64,000 nucleotides of DNA from Asticcacaulis taihuensis (GCF_900100255.1 NZ_FMTS01000002.1:273400-337399), one strand, 5' to 3'. Positions 21,380 through 30,614 are shown, numbered from the stretch's first letter. Notes: generated by a model from the letters alone, not told the origin. Numbers and translations: made by a program.

Positions 21380-22519
21380 TCAATAGTTGATTAAAGCGGC
21401 TGCACCCCGCTCCAGACTGTCGCGGGACTTGGCGAAGCACAGGCGCAACACAGGCAGGTCACGCCCGCTTTCGCAAAATGCCTGGAGCGGAATGGTGGCC
21501 AGGCCGTGATGTCGCACCAGGTCATAGGCGAACTCAAGGCCGGAGCCTTGGATGCCGGAAGCCCGCAAGTCGATATTGAGAAAATAGGTGCCCTCGGCCG
21601 GCAGGAGTTTGAAGCCGGCGCCCGTCAGCCGTGCGCTGAGATAATCCCGCTGGTCCTTCAGTTCCGCCAGGGCTGTATCGAAGCGCGCCTGAGGCAGACC
21701 CAGGCCGAAAGCCACCGCATGTTGCAGGGCCGGCGGCGTGGCGAAGGTGATGAACTGGTGCGCCCGCGCAATCTGGTCGATCAACGCCTTTTCGGCCACC
21801 ACAAAACCGACCTTCCAGCCGGTGAGCGAGAATATCTTGCCCGCCGAGCCGATCTTGATCGACCGCCGCGCCAGGCCCGGAATATGCCGTACGCTGACAT
21901 GGGAGCGATCGAAAACCACCTCTTCCCATACCTCATCGCTCATCACATAAGCGCCGAACCGCTCGCAATAGTCGCCCAGCAGGGTCAGTTGTTCGAATGT
22001 GAAGCAATGCGTGGTCGGGTTGTTCGGCGTGGTGATCAGGACCAGTTTGGTCCGGTCATTGAATGCGCTTTTCAGATCGTCGTCGCTGAACTGCCAGTGC
22101 GGCGGATCGAGCTGGACGATGCGCGGAATGCCGCCGGCGCGCCGGATCAGCGGCACATAGGCGTCATACATCGGCTCGAACACCACCACCTCGTCGCCCG
22201 ACGTGATCATGGAAAAAATCGTCGCGCAGATGGCTTCGGTGGCGCCCGAAGTGATCAGCACCTGCGTCTCCGGGTCGAGTTCCAGCCCCTGCCGACGCCG
22301 ATAGAAATCCGCCACGGCCTGACGCAGGACCGGCAGTCCGCGCATGGGCGCGTACTGGTTGGACTGATCCATCAAGGCGCGGGCGGCGGCTTCGCGCACG
22401 TCGGGAAAGCCGTCTGTCTCCGGGAAGCCCTGCCCCAGATTGACCGCGCCACGCGCTTTTGCCTCCAACGACATGGTCTCGAAGATACTGACGGGCAGAT
22501 CGGCAAAAACGGGGTTCAT
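21380..22519 (-). CDS. PLP-dependent aminotransferase, class I (methionine/aromatic type)
   Basis: The 379-residue protein has VNLGQGFPETDG near the N-terminus, TTPNNPT, a cofactor-binding aspartate in MSDEVWE, and the PLP lysine in SAGKIFSLTGWKVG. The GQGFP start and overall form match the YbdL/kynurenine-aminotransferase group, which act on methionine, glutamine or kynurenine. It lies 23 bp behind the aldo/keto reductase gene on the same strand and is probably cotranscribed with it. Confidence 0.85.
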   Translation of the reverse strand: MNPVFADLPVSIFETMSLEAKARGAVNLGQGFPETDGFPDVREAAARALMDQSNQYAPMRGLPVLRQAVADFYRRRQGLELDPETQVLITSGATEAICATIFSMITSGDEVVVFEPMYDAYVPLIRRAGGIPRIVQLDPPHWQFSDDDLKSAFNDRTKLVLITTPNNPTTHCFTFEQLTLLGDYCERFGAYVMSDEVWEEVVFDRSHVSVRHIPGLARRSIKIGSAGKIFSLTGWKVGFVVAEKALIDQIARAHQFITFATPPALQHAVAFGLGLPQARFDTALAELKDQRDYLSARLTGAGFKLLPAEGTYFLNIDLRASGIQGSGLEFAYDLVRHHGLATIPLQAFCESGRDLPVLRLCFAKSRDSLERGAAALINY

Positions 22520-22542
22520 GGGGCGTTACAGTATCGGCCAGT

Positions 22543-23583
22543 TTAAAGCGTCGACGACACCTTCCACAGGTCGATGCCGCCTTCGGTGGCGTAGGTGTCG
22601 ATATCGGCCAGTTCCTGGTCGGTGAAACCCAGATTATCGAGCGATTTCAATGTATCGGCAAGTTGTTCGACCGTGCGGGCGCCAACAAGGGCCGAGGTCA
22701 CCCGGCTGTCACGTAGCACCCAGGCGATGGCCATTTGGGCCAGGCTTTGGCCGCGCTTTTGCGCGATGGCGTTCAGCGCCTTGATGCGGCGAATATTGTC
22801 GTCCGATATCATGGCCTGATTGAACGAGCCTGCCTTGGCGGCGCGGGCATCGGCCGGCACGCCGTTGACATATTTGTTCGATAGCAACCCTTGAGCCAGC
22901 GGCGAGAAGGCGATGCAGCCCGTGCCCAGTTCGGCCAGGGTATCGAGCAGTTCATCCTCGATCCAGCGATTGAGCATCGAATAGGACGGCTGATGAATGA
23001 GCAGCGGCACGCCTTCGCCTTTCAGGATTTCGGCGGCCTTGCGGGTCAGTTCCGGCGAGTAGGACGAGATGCCGACATAGAGCGCCTTGCCCTGGCGATG
23101 CAGTGTGGCCAGCGCGCCCATGGTTTCTTCCAGCGGGGTTTCCGGATCGACGCGGTGCGAATAGAAGATATCGACATAGTCGAGGCCCATGCGCTTCAGG
23201 CTCTGGTCGCACGAGGCGATCAGGTACTTGCGCGAGCCGCCGACATCGCCATAGGGCCCCGGCCACATATCCCAGCCGGCCTTGGTCGAGATCACCAGTT
23301 CATCGCGGTACGTCTTGAAATCGCTGGCCATGACGCGGCCGAAGTTTTCTTCCGCAGACCCATAGGGCGGGCCGTAATTGTTGGCCAGGTCGAAATGGGT
23401 AATACCCTTGTCGAAGGCATATTGCAGGATGGCGCGACCGGTCTCGAAGACATCGGCGCCGCCGAAATTCTGCCACAGGCCAAGCGAAATGGCCGGCAGC
23501 TTCAACCCCGACCGGCCGCAGCGGCGGTAGGGCATGGAGCTATAGCGGTCATGAGCGGCAACATAGGGAACCGGGAAAGCCAT
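22543..23583 (-). CDS. gpr: Aldo/keto reductase, L-glyceraldehyde 3-phosphate reductase type
   Basis: The 346-residue protein is very similar over its length to E. coli YghZ/Gpr: SLGLWQNFG, DLANNYGPPYGSAEENFGR, STKAGWDMWPGPYG, FYSHRVDPETP and LLIHQPSYSMLNRW. The catalytic tetrad residues of aldo/keto reductases (Asp and Tyr in DLANNYG, Lys in STKAG, His in FYSHR) are present. The enzyme reduces L-glyceraldehyde 3-phosphate and other carbonyls, such as methylglyoxal, with NADPH. It is followed closely by an aminotransferase gene. Confidence 0.93.
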   Translation of the reverse strand: MAFPVPYVAAHDRYSSMPYRRCGRSGLKLPAISLGLWQNFGGADVFETGRAILQYAFDKGITHFDLANNYGPPYGSAEENFGRVMASDFKTYRDELVISTKAGWDMWPGPYGDVGGSRKYLIASCDQSLKRMGLDYVDIFYSHRVDPETPLEETMGALATLHRQGKALYVGISSYSPELTRKAAEILKGEGVPLLIHQPSYSMLNRWIEDELLDTLAELGTGCIAFSPLAQGLLSNKYVNGVPADARAAKAGSFNQAMISDDNIRRIKALNAIAQKRGQSLAQMAIAWVLRDSRVTSALVGARTVEQLADTLKSLDNLGFTDQELADIDTYATEGGIDLWKVSSTL

Positions 23584-23685
23584 TTGGGACGCCTCTTCTC
23601 TGGATATGATTTTCTGGTCCCGTCTCTTAAATGGCTTTGCCGGCGCGTGTAAGCTTTTTTGTTCGTCGGCCGTTATTTTACTGCG

Positions 23686-24828
23686 TCAGTTTTCCCGCCT
23701 GAACGGATACCAGAATTGCTTCCAGTAGCCTTTCGGCACCGGATGGCCGCCAATGCCATAGCCGGAAGGCCACTTCCCGTCCTTTGGCAGGTAATACGTG
23801 CCGAAAAGCCTGTCGATCCACGGGAAATGGACGGCGAAATTCACGTCGATCGCTTCCTTTTCGATGCCGTGATGCCAGTGATGGAAACGCGGCGTCACCA
23901 CGAAGGGCGAAAGCCACTTGTCATTAAAGCGCAGATTAGCATGAACATAGGCCGAAACGAGATAGACGAAGAAGATATAGGAATAGAGCGCGCCCTGGCT
24001 GAAACCGAGGAGGTACATGGGGATAATGGTGAAGCCGCGCAGCAGCAGGATTTCGATCAGGTGCATCCGCGAACCGGCCATCCAGTCCATGGCCTGCGCC
24101 GAATGATGGACGGCGTGAAAGCGCCACAGGAACGGTACGGCGTGGAAGGATCTGTGGAAGGCATACTGCATGAAATCGGAGACGATCATCAGTTCGATGA
24201 TCTGAATGAGGAAGGGCTGGCCGGCCACCATGGCGCGGAAACCGCCCCAGCTTCCCGTCTGCTCCATGAGGGCCAGGGTCGGCGCCAGCGAAATGAAGGC
24301 CATGGACTGCACGAACAGGCTGGAGATCAGGAAATAGAACAGGTCTTCGCGCCATTCGGTGCGGAAAAGGGGCTGTCTGTGCACGCCGCTGAACAGCTTT
24401 TCCAGCGGCACGAACAACAGGCCCTTGAGCAGCAGGTTGAGCACGAACCAGTCGATGCCGAGATTGAGCGCGGCGGCGGTGCCCGGCTGGCGGCTGCCGA
24501 GCGCGCCGAGTGACAGCGTGGCTAGGACGAGCACAATGGCTGTGAAGCCGATGATCTTGTTGCGCCGCAGGATCAGATTCAGGCAGGCCAGCCCGAAGCC
24601 CAGAAACGTCATGATCTGCACGGCCACCATATAAAAAGGGTGTTTGTGTACCGCATCGAGTTCATCAACCGAGAACCACGCCGGATATTGCTGGCTGAGC
24701 AGCAGCAGCAGGGCTGAGCCGCCGAGCGCCAGGCCCAGCACGCCGCTGATCCAGCCGGAGCCAAAGGCGCGGGCCTCTTCGGCCGCCTCCAGGTCGTTGC
24801 GGATGGCCAGACGCAGCTTGTTGATCAT
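23686..24828 (-). CDS. Fatty-acid hydroxylase / sterol-desaturase family membrane protein
   Basis: The 380-residue integral membrane protein has several hydrophobic segments in the first 200 residues and the histidine clusters of the di-iron hydroxylases: HRSFH, HAVHH, and HHWHHG further on. Family members hydroxylate or desaturate lipids such as fatty acids, sterols or carotenoids. The ending IDRLFGTYYLP with a short tail is typical. The substrate is not evident. It is divergent from the second TonB receptor. Confidence 0.85.
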   Translation of the reverse strand: MINKLRLAIRNDLEAAEEARAFGSGWISGVLGLALGGSALLLLLSQQYPAWFSVDELDAVHKHPFYMVAVQIMTFLGFGLACLNLILRRNKIIGFTAIVLVLATLSLGALGSRQPGTAAALNLGIDWFVLNLLLKGLLFVPLEKLFSGVHRQPLFRTEWREDLFYFLISSLFVQSMAFISLAPTLALMEQTGSWGGFRAMVAGQPFLIQIIELMIVSDFMQYAFHRSFHAVPFLWRFHAVHHSAQAMDWMAGSRMHLIEILLLRGFTIIPMYLLGFSQGALYSYIFFVYLVSAYVHANLRFNDKWLSPFVVTPRFHHWHHGIEKEAIDVNFAVHFPWIDRLFGTYYLPKDGKWPSGYGIGGHPVPKGYWKQFWYPFRREN

Positions 24829-24868
24829 GTGATACCCCCTGTTGCTGCCGCAACCCTAGGCAGCATAA

Positions 24869-25003
24869 CTTAACGTAAGGTTTCAGCCCGCGCCCGTATA
24901 TCAAGAGGACTGTCATTTCCGGATCACAGTGGCGGAAAACCGTGTTTTTCGCCCAATGCCCGATTCCTTGGTAGATAAGGCATTACAGGCTTACGTAGCG
25001 TAA
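24869..25003. promoter_or_regulatory. Two related dyads in the divergent promoter region
   Basis: CTTA-ACG-TAAG (24869-24879) lies 40 bp upstream of the hydroxylase start, and TTACG-TAG-CGTAA (24991-25003) about 105 bp upstream of the TonB receptor start. They share the TTACG/CGTAA half-site. One regulator could control both divergent genes; no adjacent regulator gene points to which. Confidence 0.4.
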
Positions 25004-25107
25004 AGATGGCGCTGCCACACTTTTTATGCGCTTGCGAAGGCGTCGCAAAGGGCCTAGGGCGGCGGGGCATAGACCCCGAAAATGGGGCTGTAAAAAAGAG
25101 GCCAAAT

Positions 25108-27456
25108 ATGATTTCCACCCTTTCGTGCCGTCTCCTGACGGGCACGGCGCTCGCCGGCGTTCTGCTGGCGGGGCTGAATACCCCTGCGTTCTCGCAAGAC
25201 ACCGAAGCCGAACCCACCGAGGTGATCGTCACCGCACAAAAGAAGGCCGAGCCGCTGAGCCGGGCACCGATCGCCATGTCGGTCGTCTCCGGCGACCAGA
25301 TGGAGAAGGCCGGGGCGCATGACCTGAAGGACATGCAGACCCTGACGCCTTCGCTGCTGATCACCTCGACGGCCAATGAGGCCCAGACCACGGCGCGCCT
25401 GCGCGGGGTTGGTACGGTGGGGGATAATCCCGGTCTCGACTCATCCGTTGGCGTGGTGATCGATGGCGTGTCGCGCGCCCGCACCGCCACAGCGATGAGC
25501 GACTTAGGGGTGCTCGATCGCGTGGAAGTGCTGAAAGGCCCGCAATCCGATATCTATGGCAAGGGCGCCTCGGCCGGCGTGATCCAGGTGGTCAGCAAGC
25601 TGCCGTCGTTCACGCCGTCGCAAACCCTTGAATTGACCGCCGGCGGACAGGGCACGCTTGGGATTGCCGGTTACGCCACGGGTAAGCTGGCTGACAAATG
25701 GGCCGGATCGCTCTCGCTGGTGAAGCGCCAGCGCGATGGCCAGTATACGGTCCATACCGGCGATGGCCCGCGCACCCGGACAGATGACGGCGACCAGAAC
25801 TACTGGTCGGCCCGTGGGCAACTGCTTTATGATGGCGACGGCTGGTCGCGCCTGCGCATCATCGGGGATTACACAAAGCGCGACGAATCCTGCTGCGTCG
25901 GCACCGCCATCGCCATTGGCGGCACGCGCGCCTATGTCGATCAACTGGCCGCCGATGACGGCACGGCCTCGACGGTCGATCCCAAAGCCCGCGAAGCCTG
26001 GTCAAACCGCCCGACCACACAGAAGCTGGTCGATTCCGGGCTGTCGGCCCAGTGGGATCTGCGTCTGGCCAACAACGTCCAGCTTACCTCCATTACCGCC
26101 TATCGCCACTGGGATCACACCAATGGCTACGATGCCGATTTTTCCAGCGCCGATATCTATTATCGTGATCCGAACGGAGGTTTCGGCAACCGCATCGACA
26201 CCTGGTCGCAGGAACTCCGCCTCAATGGCAAAAGCGCGCGCTTCGAGTGGATGGCGGGCCTCTATGCCAATTCGGAAGACCTGACGCGCCATGACGAAAC
26301 GCTCTATGGCGCTGATTATGAATCCTATCTCGGCCTGCTGCTCAGCGGCGGCGCCAATATCAACCGCGTATCGGAACTGACCGGCCTGCCCGTGGGTCAG
26401 TCCTTCGTGGCGGGCCAGGGCAATCACGACACCTATCGCCAGCATGAACGCAACCTGGCGGTCTTCGGTCATGCCGAATGGTTCCTCAGCGACACCGTCT
26501 CCCTGCTGGGCGGCCTGCGCTATAACCACCAGACCAAAAGCCTGACCTCGGCTTTCACCAACAGTGACGGCGGCATTGCCTGCGCCAACGCGACCGGCTC
26601 GCTGGGGGTTCTGTGCCTGCCGTGGTCCAATCCGGCCTTCAACGATCTGACCCTGTCGCAGAAGGATGCCGAAGACGCCACCACCGGCTCGCTCCGGCTG
26701 AAATGGCAGGCGACGCCGAACCTCATGACCTACGCCACCTACGCCACCGGCTGGAAGGGCGCGGGCTTCAATCTCGACCGCGAACAAAAGACCGATTACA
26801 CGGTGGATACGGATTCGTCCTTCAAGGCGGAAACCTCGCGGTCTTACGAGGTCGGCCTCAAGGGCCGTTTCCTCGACAGGCGCCTGGCCGTTGATGTGGC
26901 GGCGTTTGATGAAGCCTTCCGCAACTTTCAGCTCAACACCTTCCTCGGCACGACCTTTGTGGTCGATTCTGTGCCGCGTCTGCGCTCAAAGGGTATCGAG
27001 GTCGAAAGCCGTTATGCTATCGGCGATTTCCGGTTCAATGGCGGCATCACCTATGACGAAGCGAAGTTCGGCCCGGAAGCGGTGCCCGGCCTGCCCCTGC
27101 TGGCCAATGGTACGGCCTCCTTCGCGCCGCGCTGGTCGGGCATCTATGGCCTCGACTATACGCGCGAGATCGGCGGCTATCGCTTTGCCGCCACTTTCAG
27201 TGCCAAGTACAACAGCGACTATAATACCGGATCAGACCTGTCGCCGATCAAGGTGCAGCCGGCCTATACCCTCTATAACGGCCGCCTTAGCATCGGCGCG
27301 CCGAATGAGAGCTGGACGCTGGAAATTTGGGGCCAGAACTTGATGGACGAGACCTATTACCAAGTCGCCTTCGCGGCGCCCTTCCAGAGCGGCACCTACG
27401 ACGCCTTCATGGGCCAGCCGCGCACGGTGGGCTTGACCTTGAGACTGAAGCGGTAA
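25108..27456 (+). CDS. TonB-dependent outer-membrane receptor, 782 residues
   Basis: A signal peptide (cleavage near AFS-Q), a TonB-box-like EVIVTAQK, a plug (about 45-160; VVIDGVSRART, VEVLKGPQSDIYGKGASAGVI) and a barrel ending in LTLRLKR are visible. The form is close to siderophore-type receptors (FecA/FepA-like COG1629). I start it at the ATG at 25108, preceded by AAGAGG and followed directly by the signal peptide; an upstream in-frame extension to 25006 looks non-coding. No siderophore genes are near, so the ligand is open. Confidence 0.92.
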   Translation: MISTLSCRLLTGTALAGVLLAGLNTPAFSQDTEAEPTEVIVTAQKKAEPLSRAPIAMSVVSGDQMEKAGAHDLKDMQTLTPSLLITSTANEAQTTARLRGVGTVGDNPGLDSSVGVVIDGVSRARTATAMSDLGVLDRVEVLKGPQSDIYGKGASAGVIQVVSKLPSFTPSQTLELTAGGQGTLGIAGYATGKLADKWAGSLSLVKRQRDGQYTVHTGDGPRTRTDDGDQNYWSARGQLLYDGDGWSRLRIIGDYTKRDESCCVGTAIAIGGTRAYVDQLAADDGTASTVDPKAREAWSNRPTTQKLVDSGLSAQWDLRLANNVQLTSITAYRHWDHTNGYDADFSSADIYYRDPNGGFGNRIDTWSQELRLNGKSARFEWMAGLYANSEDLTRHDETLYGADYESYLGLLLSGGANINRVSELTGLPVGQSFVAGQGNHDTYRQHERNLAVFGHAEWFLSDTVSLLGGLRYNHQTKSLTSAFTNSDGGIACANATGSLGVLCLPWSNPAFNDLTLSQKDAEDATTGSLRLKWQATPNLMTYATYATGWKGAGFNLDREQKTDYTVDTDSSFKAETSRSYEVGLKGRFLDRRLAVDVAAFDEAFRNFQLNTFLGTTFVVDSVPRLRSKGIEVESRYAIGDFRFNGGITYDEAKFGPEAVPGLPLLANGTASFAPRWSGIYGLDYTREIGGYRFAATFSAKYNSDYNTGSDLSPIKVQPAYTLYNGRLSIGAPNESWTLEIWGQNLMDETYYQVAFAAPFQSGTYDAFMGQPRTVGLTLRLKR

Positions 27457-27466
27457 TACCTTTTTG

Positions 27467-27525
27467 TACCTCCCCGGCTACGCCGGGGAGGGGGACCGCG
27501 CCCGCAGGGCGTGGTGGTGGGGCTT
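27467..27525 (-). repeat. GC-rich intergenic repeat, copy A
   Basis: A short element reading (minus strand) CCCCACCACCACGCC, then GCGGTCCCCCTCCCC, a hairpin loop, and GGGGAGGTA. It occurs again at 27797-27929 and 42211-42272. The CCTCCCCGGC/GCCGGGGAGG hairpin directly behind the TonB receptor stop may also act as its terminator. Confidence 0.8.
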
Positions 27526-27542
27526 CTGGCTTGGGGACACGG

Positions 27543-27767
27543 ATGCATGAATTCTGGCGGGTGGCGTTCAGCCGCCGTATCGCGGTCAATGCCCTGAAGG
27601 TGTCGCTGGTGATCGGCACCATACTGAACATTATCAACCAGGGTGAAAATATCCTGCACGGCCTGCCCGTCGCCTGGGCACATGTCTTTCTCAACTATTT
27701 CACGCCCTATTGCGTGGCGACCTGGAGTGCTGCGAAAAACGAACTGAGCCGCCGTACAGACAAGTGA
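27543..27767 (+). CDS. nrtS: Small membrane protein, NrtS-type nitrate/nitrite transporter
   Basis: The 74-residue protein has two hydrophobic segments and the family pattern of NrtS: ALKVSLVIGTILNIINQGENIL followed by a VFLNYFTPYCVATWSA stretch. NrtS-type proteins are small inner-membrane proteins implicated in nitrate/nitrite transport. The ATG at 27543 opens the conserved region. It is flanked on both sides by copies of the GC-rich repeat and has no nitrate-assimilation gene nearby. Confidence 0.75.
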   Translation: MHEFWRVAFSRRIAVNALKVSLVIGTILNIINQGENILHGLPVAWAHVFLNYFTPYCVATWSAAKNELSRRTDK

Positions 27768-27796
27768 CGCTTTGCGCCTTGTCATGATTGTGCTAA

Positions 27797-27929
27797 GGCC
27801 CCCACCACCACGCCTTCGGCGCGGTCCCCCTCCCCATAAATGGGGAGGTATAAGAGAGGTTCGCTCCCTTCTTATACTCCCCCGCCTGTGGGGGAGGTGG
27901 CAGCCCGGAGGGCTGACGGTGGGGGGCCT
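27797..27929. repeat. GC-rich intergenic repeat, two copies head to head (copy B)
   Basis: 27797-27850 repeats the consensus CCCCCACCACCACGCC...GCGGTCCCCCTCCCC-loop-GGGGAGGTA, and 27874-27929 holds a second unit in the opposite sense (CTCCCCCGCCTGTGGGGGAG, then GGGCTGACGGTGGGGGGCC). Together they form a large potential hairpin immediately upstream of trmD. Confidence 0.8.
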
Positions 27930-27944
27930 TTTGCAAGCTGCCAT

Positions 27945-28670
27945 ATGTCCAATACACCGCATCCCTACCAGGTCACCGTCCTGACCATGTTCCCCGAAGC
28001 CTTTCCGGGGCCGCTTGGCGTGTCATTGATCGGCACGGCGTGGAAAGAATCTCAGCGCTGGGCCTTGGAAACACTGGACATTCGCAATTTTTCAAGCGAT
28101 AAGCGCGGCTTTCTTGACGATACCCCCGCGGGCGGTGGCCCCGGACAGGTTCTCAAGGCGGACGTGATCGCGCAAGCTCTTGATTCGATGGAGCTTAATG
28201 ATCGCCCTCTCGTCTATATGAGCGCTCGCGGCAGGCCCCTGACGCAGGCGAAGGTCAAGGAATGGGCCACCCGCCCAGGGCTGATTGTCCTGTGCGGCCG
28301 GTTCGAAGGGGTGGACCAGCGGGTGCTTGACTCTCGCGGGTTCGAGGAAATCAGCGTCGGCGATGCTGTCCTTGCGGGCGGGGAAGCGGCGGCGATGGTG
28401 ACGATCGAGGCGGTGGTGCGGCTTATTCCGGGGGTTCTCGGCGCACAGGCAAGCCTTGATAATGAGAGCTTTGAGGATGGACTCCTGGAGCAGCCGCAGT
28501 TCACAAGACCGCGGACGTTCGAGGGCCTCGACATTCCCGAAGTGTTGTTGAATGGCGACCATAAAAAGGCTGCCAAATGGCGACAGGAACAACGAGAGGC
28601 AACCACGAAGGAACGGCGTCCTGATCTTTGGGCCGCTTATCTTTCCAAATCACAGCTAAAGGGCAAATAA
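27945..28670 (+). CDS. trmD: tRNA (guanine37-N1)-methyltransferase
   Basis: TrmD methylates G37 of tRNAs reading CNN codons and prevents +1 frameshifts. The 241-residue protein has the SPOUT trefoil-knot motifs: LTMFPEAFPG, DDTPAGGGPGQV, LCGRFEGVDQRVLD and EISVGDAVLAGGE. I start at the ATG at 27945, where homology begins; the frame continues upstream through the repeat only by chance. It is followed by rplS, as usual, but rimM, rpsP and ffh, which normally precede it, lie 22 kb away on the other strand. Confidence 0.95.
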   Translation: MSNTPHPYQVTVLTMFPEAFPGPLGVSLIGTAWKESQRWALETLDIRNFSSDKRGFLDDTPAGGGPGQVLKADVIAQALDSMELNDRPLVYMSARGRPLTQAKVKEWATRPGLIVLCGRFEGVDQRVLDSRGFEEISVGDAVLAGGEAAAMVTIEAVVRLIPGVLGAQASLDNESFEDGLLEQPQFTRPRTFEGLDIPEVLLNGDHKKAAKWRQEQREATTKERRPDLWAAYLSKSQLKGK

Positions 28671-28712
28671 GCCTCAACGGATGCTAAGCATCCATAATTA
28701 TGGAGGGTTCAT

Positions 28713-29162
28713 ATGAACCTGTTGCAACAGATCGAGGCCGAAGAAGTCGCAAAGATGCGCGCTTCCAAGACCTTCCCCGAATTCCAGCCCGGCGACACCC
28801 TGCGCGTCAGCGTCAAGATCAAGGAAGGCGAGCGCGAGCGCGTCCAGGCCTTCGAAGGCGTCTGCATCGCCCGCGCCGGCGCCGGCATCAACGAAACCTT
28901 CACGGTCCGCAAGATCTCGTTCGGCGAAGGCGTCGAGCGCAAGTTCCCGCTGCTGTCGCCGCTGATCGAAGGCATCGAAGTCAAGCGCCGCGGTGTCGTC
29001 CGTCGCGCCAAGCTCTACTATCTGCGCGATCGCCGCGGTAAGTCGGCCCGTATCGTCGAGCGTTCGATGAACTCGACGCGCGGTTCCAAGGGCGCCGAAC
29101 TGCGCGCCGCTATGGCCGCCGCTGAATCGTCGGGCAATGCCGACGCCGGTACCGAAGCGTAA
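28713..29162 (+). CDS. rplS: 50S ribosomal protein L19
   Basis: The 149-residue protein has the L19 core ([47 protein letters not shown]) with a short Ala/Glu-rich tail beyond the usual ~115 residues. L19 sits at the 30S-50S interface. A strong GGAGG site lies 8 bp before the ATG. It is last in the trmD-rplS unit and is followed by a terminator. Confidence 0.97.
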   Translation: MNLLQQIEAEEVAKMRASKTFPEFQPGDTLRVSVKIKEGERERVQAFEGVCIARAGAGINETFTVRKISFGEGVERKFPLLSPLIEGIEVKRRGVVRRAKLYYLRDRRGKSARIVERSMNSTRGSKGAELRAAMAAAESSGNADAGTEA

Positions 29163-29183
29163 GTTTAGCTAAGCTGAAAAATG

Positions 29184-29216
29184 AAAGCCCGCCCTGGCAA
29201 CAGGGCGGGCTTTTTA
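29184..29216 (+). terminator. Rho-independent terminator behind rplS
   Basis: AAAGCCCGCCCTG (29184-29196) and CAGGGCGGGCTTT (29201-29213) form a perfect 13-bp stem with loop GCAA, followed by more T. Confidence 0.93.
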
Positions 29217-29242
29217 TTGGCTCGAATATCCGTCGTGAATGA

Positions 29243-29424
29243 AGAACCACGAATGCACACGAATAGACACGAAATGGAAACGGTAGAACCATCACTGCAG
29301 TTCGGCACGTTTTAAACTTAGAGCACTTTCCGAAAATTGTGACGCACTTTTCGGTTTAAAAAGTGCGTCAAAGCAAAGAATTAGAGCGCCGATCTGATGT
29401 CTATTCGTGTGCATTCGTGGTTCT
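29243..29424. repeat. Inverted-repeat element with 27-bp perfect ends
   Basis: 29243-29269 and 29398-29424 are exact inverted copies (27 of 27), with a core motif of repeated CACGAAT units. Between them (29340-29370) is another hairpin, TGACGCACTTTT/AAAAGTGCGTCA, within a GAGCACTTTCCGAAAA...GAATTAGAGC module. There is no reading frame inside. The form is that of a non-coding miniature element; no target-site duplication is obvious. Confidence 0.85.
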
Positions 29425-30295
29425 AAAAACTCGACGGTGCCGAATCCGGTCCGTAATTACCACCCGCATTCAATCCCGGCGCGGGCGCCAGGCTGGAGGA
29501 TGAGGCCGAGCTTTCGCTGCCCGAAGGCAGGATCTGCTTGGGGAAGTGGAGCAGGTCACGCACATCGGTTTCCAGATCGCCCGGCAGACCCAGGTCTTCG
29601 CGGATAAAATGATACGCCTTGTTGCTGGTGCAGCTACAGACGCGCAGCTCATTGTTCTTGTTGCGCCAGATGATCAGCGGATAGGCGATATTGACCTTGC
29701 TGTTGCGCAAAAGCGGCGCCAGTTCGGTGATGAATTCACGCGACGCCCACACCACGCCCGACCGCGCCATGTCGTCATCGGCTACGTCAATATTTTCCGC
29801 CTTCCAGCTTTCGACCGGCGTATTGCGCCATTGCTGGTAAAGCGGCCAGCTCCGGTTCAGCCACAGTTCGGCGATGGTGGAGCGTTCTTCCGGCGTCGAT
29901 TGTTTCGTGGCGCCATTATCGGCCAGGGCGAAAGGGACCACCCTTGTTTCTATACCACCGGCCTGAAGACGCGGAAACTCGATCTCCTCATAGGCGCGAC
30001 ACGGCTGGCAGTTGCGGAAGGTGACGAGATAGACCCAGCGTTTTGAAACCGGCTGGGTGACGGCGGTGGTGACGCCGGAGGCCGGTCCCGTGGTCAGGAC
30101 GGCCTTCTGAAAATCGGGTGAGACATAGTCGGCGCGATCGAGCAGGCTCTGGATGGCAGCGACATCGGCAGGCGCCGTGATGGTCACGGGGGCATAGCGC
30201 TGGAACTGGTCCCAGTAGAACCAGTAGCCCAGCCCGAACAAAGTCGGCAATATGACCACCAGGGCCATGGCCCACAACAGGACTTTTCGGCTCAT
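29423..30295 (-). CDS. Membrane-anchored thioredoxin-fold protein
   Basis: The product of about 290 residues has one N-terminal membrane anchor (LLWAMALVVILPTLFGLGYWF) and a periplasmic part with a CxxC pair in TFRNCQPC, reminiscent of thioredoxin/DsbA folds, plus a second pair in VCSCTSN. The tail is Ser/Gly-rich. A redox role in the envelope is plausible but not certain; no close family is recognised. The start may be 30295, 30298 or the GTG at 30301; GCGGGGG fits 30295 best. Its 3' end lies inside the inverted-repeat element, overlapping it by two bases. Confidence 0.65.
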   Translation of the reverse strand: MSRKVLLWAMALVVILPTLFGLGYWFYWDQFQRYAPVTITAPADVAAIQSLLDRADYVSPDFQKAVLTTGPASGVTTAVTQPVSKRWVYLVTFRNCQPCRAYEEIEFPRLQAGGIETRVVPFALADNGATKQSTPEERSTIAELWLNRSWPLYQQWRNTPVESWKAENIDVADDDMARSGVVWASREFITELAPLLRNSKVNIAYPLIIWRNKNNELRVCSCTSNKAYHFIREDLGLPGDLETDVRDLLHFPKQILPSGSESSASSSSLAPAPGLNAGGNYGPDSAPSSF

Positions 30296-30437
30296 CATCA
30301 CCCCCGCAAGCCTCCCCAGGACGTTTGATCGGAATGGACTATAATCCTTAACGCACGTCCCGAAAACCCATCATGGTTAATATAAGAAATCCATGCAAAA
30401 GGGCTAAAAATCGCGCCGCGGGCGCGGTTTACAGGGG

Positions 30438-30614
30438 TCAGCGCTGCAGGAACATGGCGATGAGTGCAAAAACCACACACAAAACAGTGGCGATCCACAG
30501 GCCGGCATAGGGGACAATGGCCTTTGGACGCCGGCGGTCTTCGCTGGCCGGCGCGGCAGATACGGCTTCCTGACGAAGCGAATGGGACGAGGCGTCGGGC
30601 ATGGCGGGAGTCAT
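30438..30614 (-). CDS. Small single-span membrane protein, unknown
   Basis: A 58-residue frame has a charged N-terminal half (SEDRRRPK) and one convincing transmembrane segment (PYAGLWIATVLCVVFALIAMFLQR) ending near the C-terminus. The start at 30614 (GGCGGGT upstream) or at 30602 is possible. It is divergent from the acyltransferase gene. Function unknown. Confidence 0.5.
   Translation of the reverse strand: MTPAMPDASSHSLRQEAVSAAPASEDRRRPKAIVPYAGLWIATVLCVVFALIAMFLQR

Noticed and set aside
27457-27945. CRISPR-like array at the GC-rich repeats
   Set aside because: Only a few units in mixed orientation with no regular spacers and no cas gene.
29243-29424. Insertion sequence
   Set aside because: The inverted ends are IS-like, but there is no transposase frame and no clear target duplication, so it is listed only as a repeat.
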